DNA of 64,000 nt, taken from contig JAEWIF010000006.1 of assembly GCA_023387335.1 (NCBI GenBank), positions 1 to 64,000 on the forward strand, given 5' to 3'. The DNA is from Pseudomonadota bacterium. GTDB taxonomy: Bacteria > Pseudomonadota > Gammaproteobacteria > Burkholderiales > Burkholderiaceae_C. The notes under the pieces are model-generated. The model was not told the DNA's origin. It was given only the letters and a program-made list of their open reading frames with translations, and did no database searches. A program made the position numbers and the translations under genes. This document shows positions 24,676 through 33,050 of the stretch, piece after piece. Numbering within the stretch: position 1 is the first letter of the stretch; every line of letters starts with the position of its first letter.

Positions 24676-25438
24676 GCCCGGCGCCGTCCGGTCTAGCCAG
24701 GCGGGCCAGGAAGGCCTCGTCGGCGCGGCTCAGGCGGCCTTCGCGGCGGGCGGCTTCCAGCAGTTCCGGGCGCAGGCGGGCGGTGGCTTCCAGCCGGCGA
24801 TCGCGGCGCCAGCGCTCGATCTGCGCGTGGTGGCCCGACAGCAGCTCGGGCGGCACCTTGCGGCCCTGCCACTCCTCGGGGCGGGTGTAGTGCGGGCAGT
24901 CCAGCAGGCCGTCGATGGCGGGATTGAAGCTGTCGGCCTCGTGGCTGCCGGCCTCGTTCAGCACGCCGGGCTGCAGGCGCGCCACGGCGTCCAGCAGCGC
25001 CATGGCGGCGATCTCGCCGCCGGAAAGCACGAAGTCGCCCAGGCTCAGCTGCACGTCCACGTAGGCGTCGATGAAGCGCTGGTCGATGCCTTCGTAGCGG
25101 CCGCACAGCAGGATGGCACCCTCGCCCGCCGACCAGCGGATGACGCCGGCGTGGTCGAGGCGCTCGCCGGTCGGCGAGAACAGCACCACGGGCGCCGTGT
25201 CGCCTCGTTCCGCCTTGATCGCTTCCAGGCAGCGCGAAAGCGGCTCGGCCAGCATCACCATGCCGGGGCCGCCGCCGAAGGGACGGTCGTCCACGCGGCG
25301 GTAGTTTCCCTCGGCGTAGTCACGCGGGTTCCACAGGCGCACGTCGACCTGCCGGGATTCGTAGGCGCGACGCGTCACGCCGCTCTCCAGGAAGGGCTCG
25401 AACAGTTCGGGGAACAGGGTGAGGACGTCGAAGCGCAT
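24671..25438 (-). CDS. trmD: tRNA (guanine37-N1)-methyltransferase
   Basis: Methylates G37 of tRNAs that read CNN codons, preventing +1 frameshifting. The 255-residue SPOUT-fold enzyme shows DDRPFGGGPGMVM, the AdoMet-binding knot residues LLCGRYEGIDQR and SLGDFVLSGGE, and the C-terminal domain LLSGHHAQIERWRR. The length is normal. It follows rimM by 12 bases. Confidence 0.98.
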   Translation of the reverse strand: MRFDVLTLFPELFEPFLESGVTRRAYESRQVDVRLWNPRDYAEGNYRRVDDRPFGGGPGMVMLAEPLSRCLEAIKAERGDTAPVVLFSPTGERLDHAGVIRWSAGEGAILLCGRYEGIDQRFIDAYVDVQLSLGDFVLSGGEIAAMALLDAVARLQPGVLNEAGSHEADSFNPAIDGLLDCPHYTRPEEWQGRKVPPELLSGHHAQIERWRRDRRLEATARLRPELLEAARREGRLSRADEAFLARLARPDGAGL

Positions 25439-25450
25439 CGCCGCCGCCCT

Positions 25451-26017
25451 CTAGTAGTCGGCTTGCCAGTCGACCGTGATGCGCTTGCCCGGCAGGTCCA
25501 CCTGGTCCACGTAGGCGGACACGAAGGGGATCATGCGTTCGGCGGGTTTGCCGGCTTCCTCGTACGCGACCACCAGCACGGTCTGCGGGCCGGTGGCCAT
25601 GAGGTCCCGCACTTCCCCCAGGACCACGCCTTCGCGGTTGACCACCTGCAGGCCGAGCAGGTCGACCCAGTAGTACTCGTCCTCGGCGGCGGTGGGGAAG
25701 CTGGAGCGCGGCACGAAGATGCGGGCACCCTTGAGGGCCTCGGCCGCATTGCGATCGTCCACCTCCTGGGCGGTGGCGACGATGCTGTCGGCGTGCTCCT
25801 TGGCCTCGCGGATGCGAAGCAGCACCGTGCCCGAAAACGCCGGCTTGGCGGCCTTCTCGGACGGTTGCAGGAACCAGCGTTTGGAAGAAAAAAGCGCCTC
25901 CGGGGAAGCGCTGTGGGGCAGGACCTTGAACCAGCCCTTGATGCCCCAGGCATCGTGGATGCGCCCGACTTCGATCGCGTCGGCCGGCAGTTCCGCCGGC
26001 TCCAGCTGCGGGAGCAT
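25451..26017 (-). CDS. rimM: Ribosome maturation factor RimM
   Basis: A 188-residue 30S assembly factor that binds S19 near the 16S 3' domain. VGRIHDAWGIKGWFKVLP opens the N-terminal RimM domain, and the C-terminal PRC barrel has YYWVDLLGLQV and AYVDQVDLPGKRITVDW. The ATG at 26017 (MLPQLEP) was chosen because it gives the usual length; the frame stays open upstream into rpsP. Second gene of the operon. Confidence 0.97.
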   Translation of the reverse strand: MLPQLEPAELPADAIEVGRIHDAWGIKGWFKVLPHSASPEALFSSKRWFLQPSEKAAKPAFSGTVLLRIREAKEHADSIVATAQEVDDRNAAEALKGARIFVPRSSFPTAAEDEYYWVDLLGLQVVNREGVVLGEVRDLMATGPQTVLVVAYEEAGKPAERMIPFVSAYVDQVDLPGKRITVDWQADY

Positions 26018-26033
26018 CGTCACGAAGGGAGCG

Positions 26034-26303
26034 TTACGCCGCGGCGGCAGCGGCGGGCGCCTTGGCGGCGGCCTGCTTGAGCAGGCGCTCGACCGTCGGG
26101 GACGCTTGCGCGCCCACGCCACGCCAGTAGGTCAGGCGGTCCTGGGCGACGCGGATGCTTTCCTCGTTGTCCTTGGCGATCGGGTTGTAGAAACCCAGGC
26201 GCTCGATGAAACGGCCGTCGCGGCGGACACGCTTGTCGGCCACGACGATGTTGAAGAACGGACGGCTCTTGGAGCCGCCGCGCGAGAGTCGAATCACGAC
26301 CAT
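26034..26303 (-). CDS. rpsP: 30S ribosomal protein S16
   Basis: An 89-residue ribosomal protein beginning MVVIRLSRGGSKSRPFFNIV, a family-defining start, with RRDGRFIERLGFYNPIA. The C-terminus is an Ala-rich tail. First gene of the rpsP-rimM-trmD-rplS operon, preceded by GAAGGATAA at a good distance. Confidence 0.98.
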   Translation of the reverse strand: MVVIRLSRGGSKSRPFFNIVVADKRVRRDGRFIERLGFYNPIAKDNEESIRVAQDRLTYWRGVGAQASPTVERLLKQAAAKAPAAAAAA

Positions 26304-26403
26304 GATTTATCCTTCGGGTGGTTGAAGCCTGCGGCTTCGATATCCCCCAGCGTTGAGACACGCGCAACGGCCACCCGGCCAGCGACACGCTGGAAAGCCC
26401 GCG

Positions 26404-26432
26404 ATTATAGCCCGCCCCTCCCGATGAGCCTC
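26404..26432 (-). promoter_or_regulatory. Predicted promoter of the rpsP operon
   Basis: A perfect TATAAT (minus strand, 26404-26409) with a weak TGAGGC-like -35 about 18 bp upstream, about 100 bases before rpsP. The -35 would overlap the first codons of the divergent GNAT gene. The sequence GGGCTATAATC is shared with the site before rplS. Confidence 0.5.
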
Positions 26433-26954
26433 ATCCGCCCCAGCACGGACGCCGACCTGCCCGCCATTACGGCCATTTACAGCCACCACGTCCTGCACGG
26501 CACCGGCACCTTCGAGACCACCCCGCCCACCGAGGCCGACATGGCCGGCCGCCGCGCCGATGTGCTGGGCAAGGGCCTGCCCTGGCTGGTCGCGGAAGAA
26601 GACGGGCGTGTGCTGGGCTACGCCTACTGCCAGTGGTTCAAGCCGCGGCCGGCCTACCGGTTCTCGGCCGAGGACTCGATCTACCTGCACCCGGACGCGG
26701 CCGGCAAGGGGCTGGGCAAGCAACTGCTGACCGCCCTGATCGCGCAGGCCGAGGCGGTGGGCGTTCGCAAGCTGATCGCGGTGATCGGCGACTCTGCCAA
26801 CGCCGGTTCGATCGGCGTGCACCGCTCGCTCGGCTTCACGCCCGTGGGCACGATCGCCAACTGCGGCTGGAAGTTCGACCGCTGGCTGGACATCGTGCTG
26901 ATGGAGAAGGTGATCGGCGAAGGCAGCAGCACGCCTCCCGAACTCTTGAAATGA
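26424..26954 (+). CDS. GNAT N-acetyltransferase (phosphinothricin/methionine-sulfone type)
   Basis: A 176-residue acetyl-CoA-dependent transferase. SLIRPSTDADLPAITAIYSHHVLHGTGTFE, GYAYCQWFKPRPAYRFSAEDSIYLHPDAAGKGLG (with the acetyl-CoA loop) and GDSANAGSIGVHRSLGF match the Pat/MnaT subfamily, which acetylates amino-acid analogues such as methionine sulfone or phosphinothricin. The natural substrate is not known. Its TGA overlaps the ATG of the next gene (ATGA). Confidence 0.87.
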   Translation: MSLIRPSTDADLPAITAIYSHHVLHGTGTFETTPPTEADMAGRRADVLGKGLPWLVAEEDGRVLGYAYCQWFKPRPAYRFSAEDSIYLHPDAAGKGLGKQLLTALIAQAEAVGVRKLIAVIGDSANAGSIGVHRSLGFTPVGTIANCGWKFDRWLDIVLMEKVIGEGSSTPPELLK

Positions 26955-27397
26955 AAAGCAAGACGGTGGCGACGTGGCTCGCCTTTTTGGGCGGGCCTTT
27001 CGGCCTGCACCGGTTCTACCTGCACGGATTCGGCGACTGGCTGGGCTGGCTGCTGCCGGTGCCCACGCTGGTGGGCGCTTACGGCGTGCTGCGCATGTGG
27101 TCGCTGGGGCAGAACGATCCCGTGAGCTGGGTGCTCACGCCGGTGCTGGGGTTCACGTTCGCGGCGTGCTGCCTGACGGCGATCGTTTACGGGCTGCGCA
27201 CGCCCGAGCAGTGGAACGCGCGGTTCAACCCGGAGGCCGCACCCGACGCGCCGGCCGGCCGCACGCGCTGGGCGACGATCTGGGCGATCGTGATGGCGCT
27301 GATGATCGGGGCGGGGGTGCTGATGACGAGCATCGTGATCAGCTTCCAGGGGTACTTCGAGCACCAGGTGGAAGAGGGAAGGCGAATCTCGCAGTGA
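26951..27397 (+). CDS. TM2-domain membrane protein
   Basis: A 148-residue membrane protein. The N-terminal half has the TM2 signature LAFLGGPFGLHRFYLHGFGDW with paired hydrophobic segments, and the C-terminal part carries one or two further helices (about 68-85 and 108-130). The function of TM2 proteins is unknown. It is translationally coupled to the GNAT gene, but no functional link is evident. Confidence 0.75.
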   Translation: MKSKTVATWLAFLGGPFGLHRFYLHGFGDWLGWLLPVPTLVGAYGVLRMWSLGQNDPVSWVLTPVLGFTFAACCLTAIVYGLRTPEQWNARFNPEAAPDAPAGRTRWATIWAIVMALMIGAGVLMTSIVISFQGYFEHQVEEGRRISQ

Positions 27398-27400
27398 AAT

Positions 27401-27430
27401 GAAAACGGCGGCCGGGAGGCCGGCCGCCGT
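27401..27430 (-). terminator. Intrinsic terminator of the propeller lipoprotein gene
   Basis: A perfect 11-bp stem (ACGGCGGCCGG and its complement, 27405-27430) with a 4-base loop, followed on the minus strand by TTTC. It lies between convergent genes and favours the minus-strand transcript. Confidence 0.8.
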
Positions 27431-27460
27431 CGTAGCAGAACGCTCTTGGCGCGTCGTTGA

Positions 27461-28699
27461 TCAATCCGTTTCGCGCCAGACCAGCACGCGGTGGTTGGAG
27501 TTGTCGGTCACGATCAGATTGCGCCCGTGGAAACGCGCACCGTCCGGGAAAGAGAGTGTCTTCGCGCTCAAGGTCGTTCCGTCCTGCCCCGTCTGTCCGG
27601 GATCGTTGGCCGCGCCGTGAACAAAATCACTTTGCCCCACCACGAAATCAGCCTGCTTGTCAGCAGTGCTCGGAATCGTCCGCCATACCAGCACGCGGTT
27701 GTTGCCCGTGTCCGTCACGGCAAGTTCACCGAGCGCACTGACGTCCACGGCCTTAGGCCCTGAGAGCGAGACCGCGGAAGGAGCAGCCTGTCCGCGGTTG
27801 GGCGCGGTCTCCAGAGCGTTCTGCTGCCCGATCACCACGTCGGCCGCCTGGAAGTCGGCGACGTTGGTGATGTCACTCCAGATCAACAGACGATTGTTGC
27901 CTGTATCGGCAACGATCAACATGATGCCGTCCGTCCAGACGGACCTGGGTTGATGCAGGGTGCCGCTGTCCGGGCTCCCATCAGCGTTGGGTTCGCAGGT
28001 GTTCATCCCCTCCTGTCCCAGCACGACATCGGCCACACCCAACGCTCCGGAGGCTAGATGAACATCGTTCCAGATCAGAACCCGATGATTGTTCGTATCA
28101 GCCACGATCAGCCGATGTCCATCCGGCGTCAGGGCAGCAGCGGTGAATTGCTCCATCAGCGAAGCCGAGCAGCCAGCCAGTCCGGCCCCAGCGTATGAGT
28201 CAGGATCCACGTCCCCGCCGCTAGGTGCGCTGTTCAGAATCGAAACCTGGAACTGGCCCGCGACGACCAGCTTTGCACCGCTCGTGGAGAGATCGTAGAC
28301 CCCCGTTTGATTGCGAACACTGAACTCTGCGTCCACGACGGGTCCGCTCATGGCCTCATAGTTGCTAAAAATCAAGCCGTTGTTGCCACCATTCGAGACC
28401 AGCAGCCGGCCGTCCAAGGTCACGGCGGGTCTGCCGACCGGGAAGGTGATCGGCGTCGCCGGCCCGCCATCTGGATCGAGCTGATCGAATCCCGACTGCC
28501 CGATCACAACCGAAGCAGACCCAAACGGCTTTGACCAGCCGCGCACTTCGGGCACGGCCGGCGGCCCGGCGGGTGGCGCCGGGGGCGTCCCCGGCCCCGG
28601 TTCTCCGCCACCACCACCACCCCCTCCACACCCTGCGGCCAATGCCATCAAGAAGGCGACCCCGCAGAGTCGCGCCCGCACGCTAGATTGAACTTTCAT
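27461..28699 (-). CDS. Beta-propeller (NHL-like repeat) lipoprotein
   Basis: A 412-residue predicted lipoprotein. The signal peptide ends in the lipobox LAAGC (cysteine near residue 24), followed by a run of glycines and a Pro-rich linker. The body has repeated units with DTNNHRVLIWNDV, DTGNNRLLIWSDI, DTGNNRVLVWRTI and DNSNHRVLVWRET, spaced about 50-70 residues and each followed by a DVVxGQ-like turn. These are NHL-type propeller blades. Such proteins usually serve as binding scaffolds; no partner is visible. The gene is somewhat poorer in G+C than its neighbours and is monocistronic, suggesting it may be acquired. Confidence 0.75.
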   Translation of the reverse strand: MKVQSSVRARLCGVAFLMALAAGCGGGGGGGGEPGPGTPPAPPAGPPAVPEVRGWSKPFGSASVVIGQSGFDQLDPDGGPATPITFPVGRPAVTLDGRLLVSNGGNNGLIFSNYEAMSGPVVDAEFSVRNQTGVYDLSTSGAKLVVAGQFQVSILNSAPSGGDVDPDSYAGAGLAGCSASLMEQFTAAALTPDGHRLIVADTNNHRVLIWNDVHLASGALGVADVVLGQEGMNTCEPNADGSPDSGTLHQPRSVWTDGIMLIVADTGNNRLLIWSDITNVADFQAADVVIGQQNALETAPNRGQAAPSAVSLSGPKAVDVSALGELAVTDTGNNRVLVWRTIPSTADKQADFVVGQSDFVHGAANDPGQTGQDGTTLSAKTLSFPDGARFHGRNLIVTDNSNHRVLVWRETD

Positions 28700-28818
28700 G
28701 TTGCTCCTGGTTGGGATGAATGCGACCCAGACGGGCAGCGGCCGGAATGCTCCGGCCCGCAGTCACTTCTCAACAAGGAGTCAAGTCACGCGGCTGGCGG
28801 TGAGCCGCGAGGTGCAGC

Positions 28819-29829
28819 CTAGAAAATCTGCAACGAAACCCAATACCCGATCGCCGCCATGAACGCGCTCGCGGGAATCGTGAAGATCCACGCCCACACG
28901 ATGTTCCCCGCCACGCCCCAGCGCACCGCGCTGGCCCGCTGGGTGGAACCCACGCCGACGATGGCGCCCGTGATCGTGTGCGTGGTCGACACCGGAATGC
29001 CCAGCGCGGTCGCCAGGAACAGCGTCAGCGCCCCGCCCGTCTCCGCGCAGAACCCGCCCACGGGCTTGAGCTTGGTGATCTTCTGGCCCATGGTCTTCAC
29101 GATGCGCCAGCCGCCGAACATCGTGCCCAGGCCGATCGCCATGTAGCAGCTGATGATCACCCACGTGGGCGGCGCATCCGCGCCCTTGCCCACGTAGCCG
29201 GTGGCGATCAGCAGCATCCAGATGATGCCGATGGTTTTCTGCGCGTCGTTGCCGCCGTGGCCCAGGCTGTACGCGCCGGCCGAGACCAGCTGCGCGCGGC
29301 GGAACCAGCGGTCGATGCGAGAAGGCGGCACCCGCCGGAAGACGTTCGCGACCAGCACCATCATCAGCGAGCCGAGCAGGAAGCCCAGCAACGGCGAGAT
29401 GAAGATGAAGATCACCGTCTTGAAGATGCCGCCCGCGATGAGCGAGCCCGCGCCGGTCTTGGCGATGACCGCGCCGACGATGCCGCCGATCAGCGCATGC
29501 GAGCTGCTGCTCGGGATGCCGTAGTACCAGGTGATCAGGTTCCAGGTGATGGCGCCCAGCAGCGCGCCGAACACCACGTGCGTGTCCACCACGCCCGGCT
29601 CCACGATGCCCTTGCCCACCGTGGCCGCCACGCTGAGGTGGAAGATGAAGATGGCGACGAAGTTGAAGAACGCCGCGAACACCACCGCCTGGGTGGGGCG
29701 CAGCACGCCGGTGGACACCACGGTGGCGATGGAGTTCGCCGCGTCGTGGAAGCCGTTCATGAAGTCGAAGGCCAGGGCCAGCGCCACCAGCAACATCACC
29801 ACCCACAGGGCGGCCTGCATCGTTTCCAT
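28819..29829 (-). CDS. Pit-family inorganic phosphate transporter
   Basis: A 336-residue low-affinity phosphate/metal-phosphate symporter with about ten membrane helices. The duplicated signatures are visible: FDFMNGFHDAANSIATVVSTG near the N-terminus and YSLGHGGNDAQKTIGIIW in the middle, with GIPSSSSHALIGGIVGA and GIPVSTTHTITGAIVGVG as the repeated transport segments. It follows the DUF47 gene by 12 bases, a widespread pairing in which the PhoU-like partner modulates transport. Confidence 0.93.
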   Translation of the reverse strand: METMQAALWVVMLLVALALAFDFMNGFHDAANSIATVVSTGVLRPTQAVVFAAFFNFVAIFIFHLSVAATVGKGIVEPGVVDTHVVFGALLGAITWNLITWYYGIPSSSSHALIGGIVGAVIAKTGAGSLIAGGIFKTVIFIFISPLLGFLLGSLMMVLVANVFRRVPPSRIDRWFRRAQLVSAGAYSLGHGGNDAQKTIGIIWMLLIATGYVGKGADAPPTWVIISCYMAIGLGTMFGGWRIVKTMGQKITKLKPVGGFCAETGGALTLFLATALGIPVSTTHTITGAIVGVGSTQRASAVRWGVAGNIVWAWIFTIPASAFMAAIGYWVSLQIF

Positions 29830-29841
29830 CGCAAGCCGCCT

Positions 29842-30489
29842 TCAGGAATGTTCGAGGATGATGCCTTCGATGACGTTCGCAACGTCCTCGCACTTGTCGG
29901 TGATGGTCTCCAGCAGCTCGTAGATGGCCTTGAGCTTGAGCACCTCGCGCACGTCCGGTTCCTCGCGGAACAGCTTGCTCATCGCCGAGCGCATGACGCG
30001 GTCGGCGTCGGACTCGAGGCGGTCGATCTCCTCGCAGGTCTTGAGCGCCGCTTCAGCCGTGGCGTGGTCGGCCAGGCTGCCGATCATCGAGACGGCCTCG
30101 CGCACCCGCTCGCAGCACTTCACCGACAGCTCGGTCAGCCGGGTGATCTCGTCGTTCACCCGTCGCAGGTCGTACAGCGCCATGGTCTCGGCCGAGTCCT
30201 GGATCAGGTCGGCCACGTCGTCCATGGTGTTGATCAGCGTGTGGATCTGGTCGCGGTCGATCGGCGTGATGAACGTCTTGTGGATGAGGCGGTTGACCTC
30301 GTGCGTGACCCGGTCGGCCGAGCGTTCGGCATGGTCGACGTCGCGGTTGTATTTCTCGCGCAGTTCGGGGTCGTCGTAGTTCTTGACCAGCAGCGCGAAG
30401 GCGTGGGCCGCCTCGACGACGCGCCCCGCGTGCTGGTTGAACATCTCGTAGAAGTTGCCTTCGCGGGGGAGCAGCTTGCCGAACAGCAT
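29842..30489 (-). CDS. DUF47 (PhoU-like) regulator of phosphate transport
   Basis: A 215-residue all-helical protein of the DUF47/PhoU-like family, starting MLFGKLLPREGNFYEMFNQHA. It carries repeated Glu/Asp-rich segments (DVDHAERSADRVTHEVNRL, TPIDRDQIHTLINTMDDVADLIQDS, DRLESDADRVMRSAM) that bind metal clusters in homologues. It is the first gene of a two-gene operon with the Pit transporter. No pho box is recognisable in the short upstream region. Confidence 0.92.
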   Translation of the reverse strand: MLFGKLLPREGNFYEMFNQHAGRVVEAAHAFALLVKNYDDPELREKYNRDVDHAERSADRVTHEVNRLIHKTFITPIDRDQIHTLINTMDDVADLIQDSAETMALYDLRRVNDEITRLTELSVKCCERVREAVSMIGSLADHATAEAALKTCEEIDRLESDADRVMRSAMSKLFREEPDVREVLKLKAIYELLETITDKCEDVANVIEGIILEHS

Positions 30490-30555
30490 TGTGCGGGCCT
30501 TGGTGATTCTTGTGTAACCGGAGAGTTTACCGCCCGCCTCCTCGGCGGCGGCCGC

Positions 30556-30918
30556 TCAGGCGCTGCGGAAGATGAAGTACACGGCGCCCACCATGCACAG
30601 CCCGGCCCACAGGTAATCGAGCTTGATCGGCTCGCGCAGGTAGAACACCGCGAACGGCACGAACACCGTCAGCGTGATCACCTCCTGCATGATCTTGAGC
30701 TGGGCCACCGAGAAGCCGGCCTGCTGGTAGCCGATGCGGTTGGCCGGCACCTGCAGCAGGTATTCGGCCAGCGCGATGCCCCAGCTGACGAGGGCCGCCA
30801 CGTACCAGGGGCTGGTGGCCAGGTTCTTCAGGTGGCCGTACCACGCCATCGTCATGAAGACGTTGGAAGCGGCCAGCAGCACAATCGTCTGCAGCGAAAG
30901 GGGCACGGCGGCGAGCAT
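30556..30918 (-). CDS. DUF486 / DMT-type small membrane protein
   Basis: A 120-residue membrane protein with four hydrophobic segments. LLAASNVFMTMAWYGHLKNL and the QVPANRIGYQQAGFSVAQLKIMQEVITLTVFVPF stretch are characteristic of DUF486, a family related to the drug/metabolite transporter superfamily; function unknown. Start codons at 30918 and 30924 are both possible. Either one overlaps or abuts the start codon of the divergent pseudouridine synthase gene (30923). Confidence 0.85.
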   Translation of the reverse strand: MLAAVPLSLQTIVLLAASNVFMTMAWYGHLKNLATSPWYVAALVSWGIALAEYLLQVPANRIGYQQAGFSVAQLKIMQEVITLTVFVPFAVFYLREPIKLDYLWAGLCMVGAVYFIFRSA

Positions 30919-30922
30919 GGTC

Positions 30923-31582
30923 ATGGACAAATTATCCGGTGGCACCGATGCGTCGGCCCCGCGCATCCTGCATGCCGACGCGCACTGCGTGCTGGCCGAC
31001 AAGCCCGCCGGCCTGCTGTGCGTGCCGGGCCGCGGCGAGGACAAGCAGGACTGCCTCTCGGCACGCGTGCAGGCGCTGTACCCCGACGCGCTCATCGTCC
31101 ATCGCCTCGACATGGCGACCTCGGGCCTGTGCCTGTTCGCGCGCGGCGCCGGCATGCAGCGGCGCCTCGGCGAAGCCTTCGCGAAGCGTGAAGTGCGCAA
31201 GGCCTACGCGGCCGTCGTGCAGGGCACGCCCGGGCACGCCCATGGCGAGATCGATCTCCCGCTGCTGGTCGACTGGCCGAACCGGCCGCGCCAGGTCGTG
31301 GACCACGAGCGCGGCAAGCCGAGCCTCACCCGCTGGTGGCGCGAAGGACCCGGCCCGATCGCGGGCACGACGCGCCTGCGGCTGGAACCCGTCACCGGCC
31401 GATCGCACCAGCTGCGGGTGCACCTGCTGGCCCTCGGCCATCCCATCGTCGGCGACGCGCTCTACGCGCCGGCCGAGGTGGCCGCCGCGGCGCCGCGCCT
31501 GCTGCTGCACGCGGCCCGGCTGGAGCTCATGCATCCGGCCACCGGAGAGCCGGTGGAATGGTCGAGCGCGACGCCGTTCTGA
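30923..31582 (+). CDS. RluA-family pseudouridine synthase
   Basis: A 219-residue RNA pseudouridine synthase. The catalytic motif HRLDMATSGL at 60-69 contains the Asp63 nucleophile. LLCVPGRG and RSHQLRVHLLALGHPIVGDALYA are the other conserved blocks. There is no N-terminal S4 domain, so it is closest in size to RluA itself, which modifies 23S U746 and some tRNAs at U32. The specific target is inferred only. Confidence 0.88.
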   Translation: MDKLSGGTDASAPRILHADAHCVLADKPAGLLCVPGRGEDKQDCLSARVQALYPDALIVHRLDMATSGLCLFARGAGMQRRLGEAFAKREVRKAYAAVVQGTPGHAHGEIDLPLLVDWPNRPRQVVDHERGKPSLTRWWREGPGPIAGTTRLRLEPVTGRSHQLRVHLLALGHPIVGDALYAPAEVAAAAPRLLLHAARLELMHPATGEPVEWSSATPF

Positions 31583-31633
31583 CCCGGAACCTCGCGGCCG
31601 CGGGACCGCTCTGACACCCGAAAGGAGCCCGCC

Positions 31634-32257
31634 ATGTCCGCTTCCTCCTCCCGGCTCTCCCGCCGCGCCGCCGGCGCCGCCCTGGTGTTCGCCCCCGTCC
31701 TGCTGCGCGCCGCCATCGCCCAGCCGTCGCGCCGCCCCACGCCCGCGCAGACCGAAGGGCCGTTCTACCCGGTGCGCCTGCCCGCCGACACCGACAACGA
31801 CCTGCTGCGCAACGGCACGGCGCAGTACGGCAAGGGCCAGCCGGCGGTGGTGGACGGCACGGTCACCGACCTGCAGGGCCGTCCCGTTTCGGGCGCCACG
31901 GTCGAGATCTGGCAATGCGACCAGGCCGGCCACTACCACCATCCCGGCGACGGCGACCGGGCCGACCCGGACTTCCAGGGCTTCGGCCGCGTCACGGTGG
32001 GCGCCGACGGCCGCTACCGCTTCCGCACCATCAAGCCGGTGCCCTACACCGGCCGCACGCCGCACATCCACGTCAAGGTCCTGCAGGGGCAGCGCGAGCT
32101 GCTGACCACGCAGCTGTACGTCGAGGGCGATCCAAACAACGAGCGCGACGGCCTGTGGCGTCGCCTCTCGGCGGAGGACCGGCGCGCGGTCACCGTGCCG
32201 TTCCGCCCCGGCGACGGCGGCGTGATCGCCAACTTCCCGATCGCGCTGGCCGCCTGA
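31634..32257 (+). CDS. Secreted intradiol ring-cleavage dioxygenase-like protein
   Basis: A 207-residue protein with an AAAGGAG site and an N-terminal export signal that includes a twin arginine (SRLSRRAAGAALVFAP). The body begins TPAQTEGPFYPV and continues with GATVEIWQCDQAGHYHH and VPYTGRTPHIHVKV, the beta-sandwich core of protocatechuate 3,4-dioxygenase-like enzymes. Tyr and His residues in the last two segments fit the Fe(III) ligand set (two Tyr, two His). It is shorter than catabolic intradiol enzymes and exported, like a group of uncharacterised extracytoplasmic members. Substrate unknown. Confidence 0.82.
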   Translation: MSASSSRLSRRAAGAALVFAPVLLRAAIAQPSRRPTPAQTEGPFYPVRLPADTDNDLLRNGTAQYGKGQPAVVDGTVTDLQGRPVSGATVEIWQCDQAGHYHHPGDGDRADPDFQGFGRVTVGADGRYRFRTIKPVPYTGRTPHIHVKVLQGQRELLTTQLYVEGDPNNERDGLWRRLSAEDRRAVTVPFRPGDGGVIANFPIALAA

Positions 32258-32287
32258 CGCGGCCGACGGCCCGCTTACGATGCGGGC

Positions 32288-33049
32288 ATGAGCAACACCG
32301 CCCACCTCACCATCCTCACCGGCGCCTCGCGCGGCATGGGCCTCGCGATGGCCGAGCAGCTGCTCGACGCCGGCCACGACCTGCTGTGCATCTCGCGCAA
32401 GACGAACGACGAGCTGCAGCAGCGCGCCGACCGCGCCGGCCGCAAGCTCGAGCAATGGACCCAGGACCTGGGCCGCGCCGAGACCGCCGCGGCCAAGCTG
32501 GAGACCTGGCTGAAGGCGCGCGGCTCCGGGGACCTCGCGAGCGTCACGCTGATCAACAACGCGGGCGTGATCCCCACCATCGCGCCGCTGGCGGAGATCG
32601 CCGCCGCCGACGTGGCGCAGGCGATGCGCGTCGGCCTGGAAGCGCCGATGCTGCTGACGGGCGCCTTCCTGCGCGCGACCGCCGCGTGGCCGGCGGCGCG
32701 CAAGGTGCTGAACATCTCCTCGGGCCTGGGCCGCCGCGCGATGGCCTCGCAAGCGTCCTACTGCGCGGCCAAGGCCGGCATGGACCACTTCACGCGTTGC
32801 CTGGCGCTGGAGGAGGCGCAGAGCGGCAACGGCGCGCGCGTGTGCTCCCTCGCCCCCGGCGTGATCGACACCGACATGCAGGTGCAGCTGCGCGGCGCCG
32901 ACCCGGGCCGCTTCCCCGACGTCGGCAGCTTCCAGTCGATGAAGGACAAGGGCGCGCTCACCTCGCCCGACGAGGCGGCGCAGCGGATCCTGAAATTCCT
33001 GGCGCGCCCGGACTTCGGGGCCAATCCGGTCGCGGACGTGCGCGACTGA
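32288..33049 (+). CDS. Short-chain dehydrogenase (sepiapterin/benzil reductase-like)
   Basis: A 253-residue Rossmann-fold reductase: TGASRGMGLAMAEQLL (cofactor loop), LINNAGVIPTIAP (NNAG), Ser in NISSGLGRR and the YxxxK pair in QASYCAAKAGMDHF. The SRKT after beta strand 2 suggests NADPH preference. It resembles sepiapterin reductase-like SDRs; substrate unknown. It follows the dioxygenase gene by 30 bases and converges with the 2OG-dioxygenase gene at 2 bases. Confidence 0.83.
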   Translation: MSNTAHLTILTGASRGMGLAMAEQLLDAGHDLLCISRKTNDELQQRADRAGRKLEQWTQDLGRAETAAAKLETWLKARGSGDLASVTLINNAGVIPTIAPLAEIAAADVAQAMRVGLEAPMLLTGAFLRATAAWPAARKVLNISSGLGRRAMASQASYCAAKAGMDHFTRCLALEEAQSGNGARVCSLAPGVIDTDMQVQLRGADPGRFPDVGSFQSMKDKGALTSPDEAAQRILKFLARPDFGANPVADVRD

Positions 33050-33050
33050 T

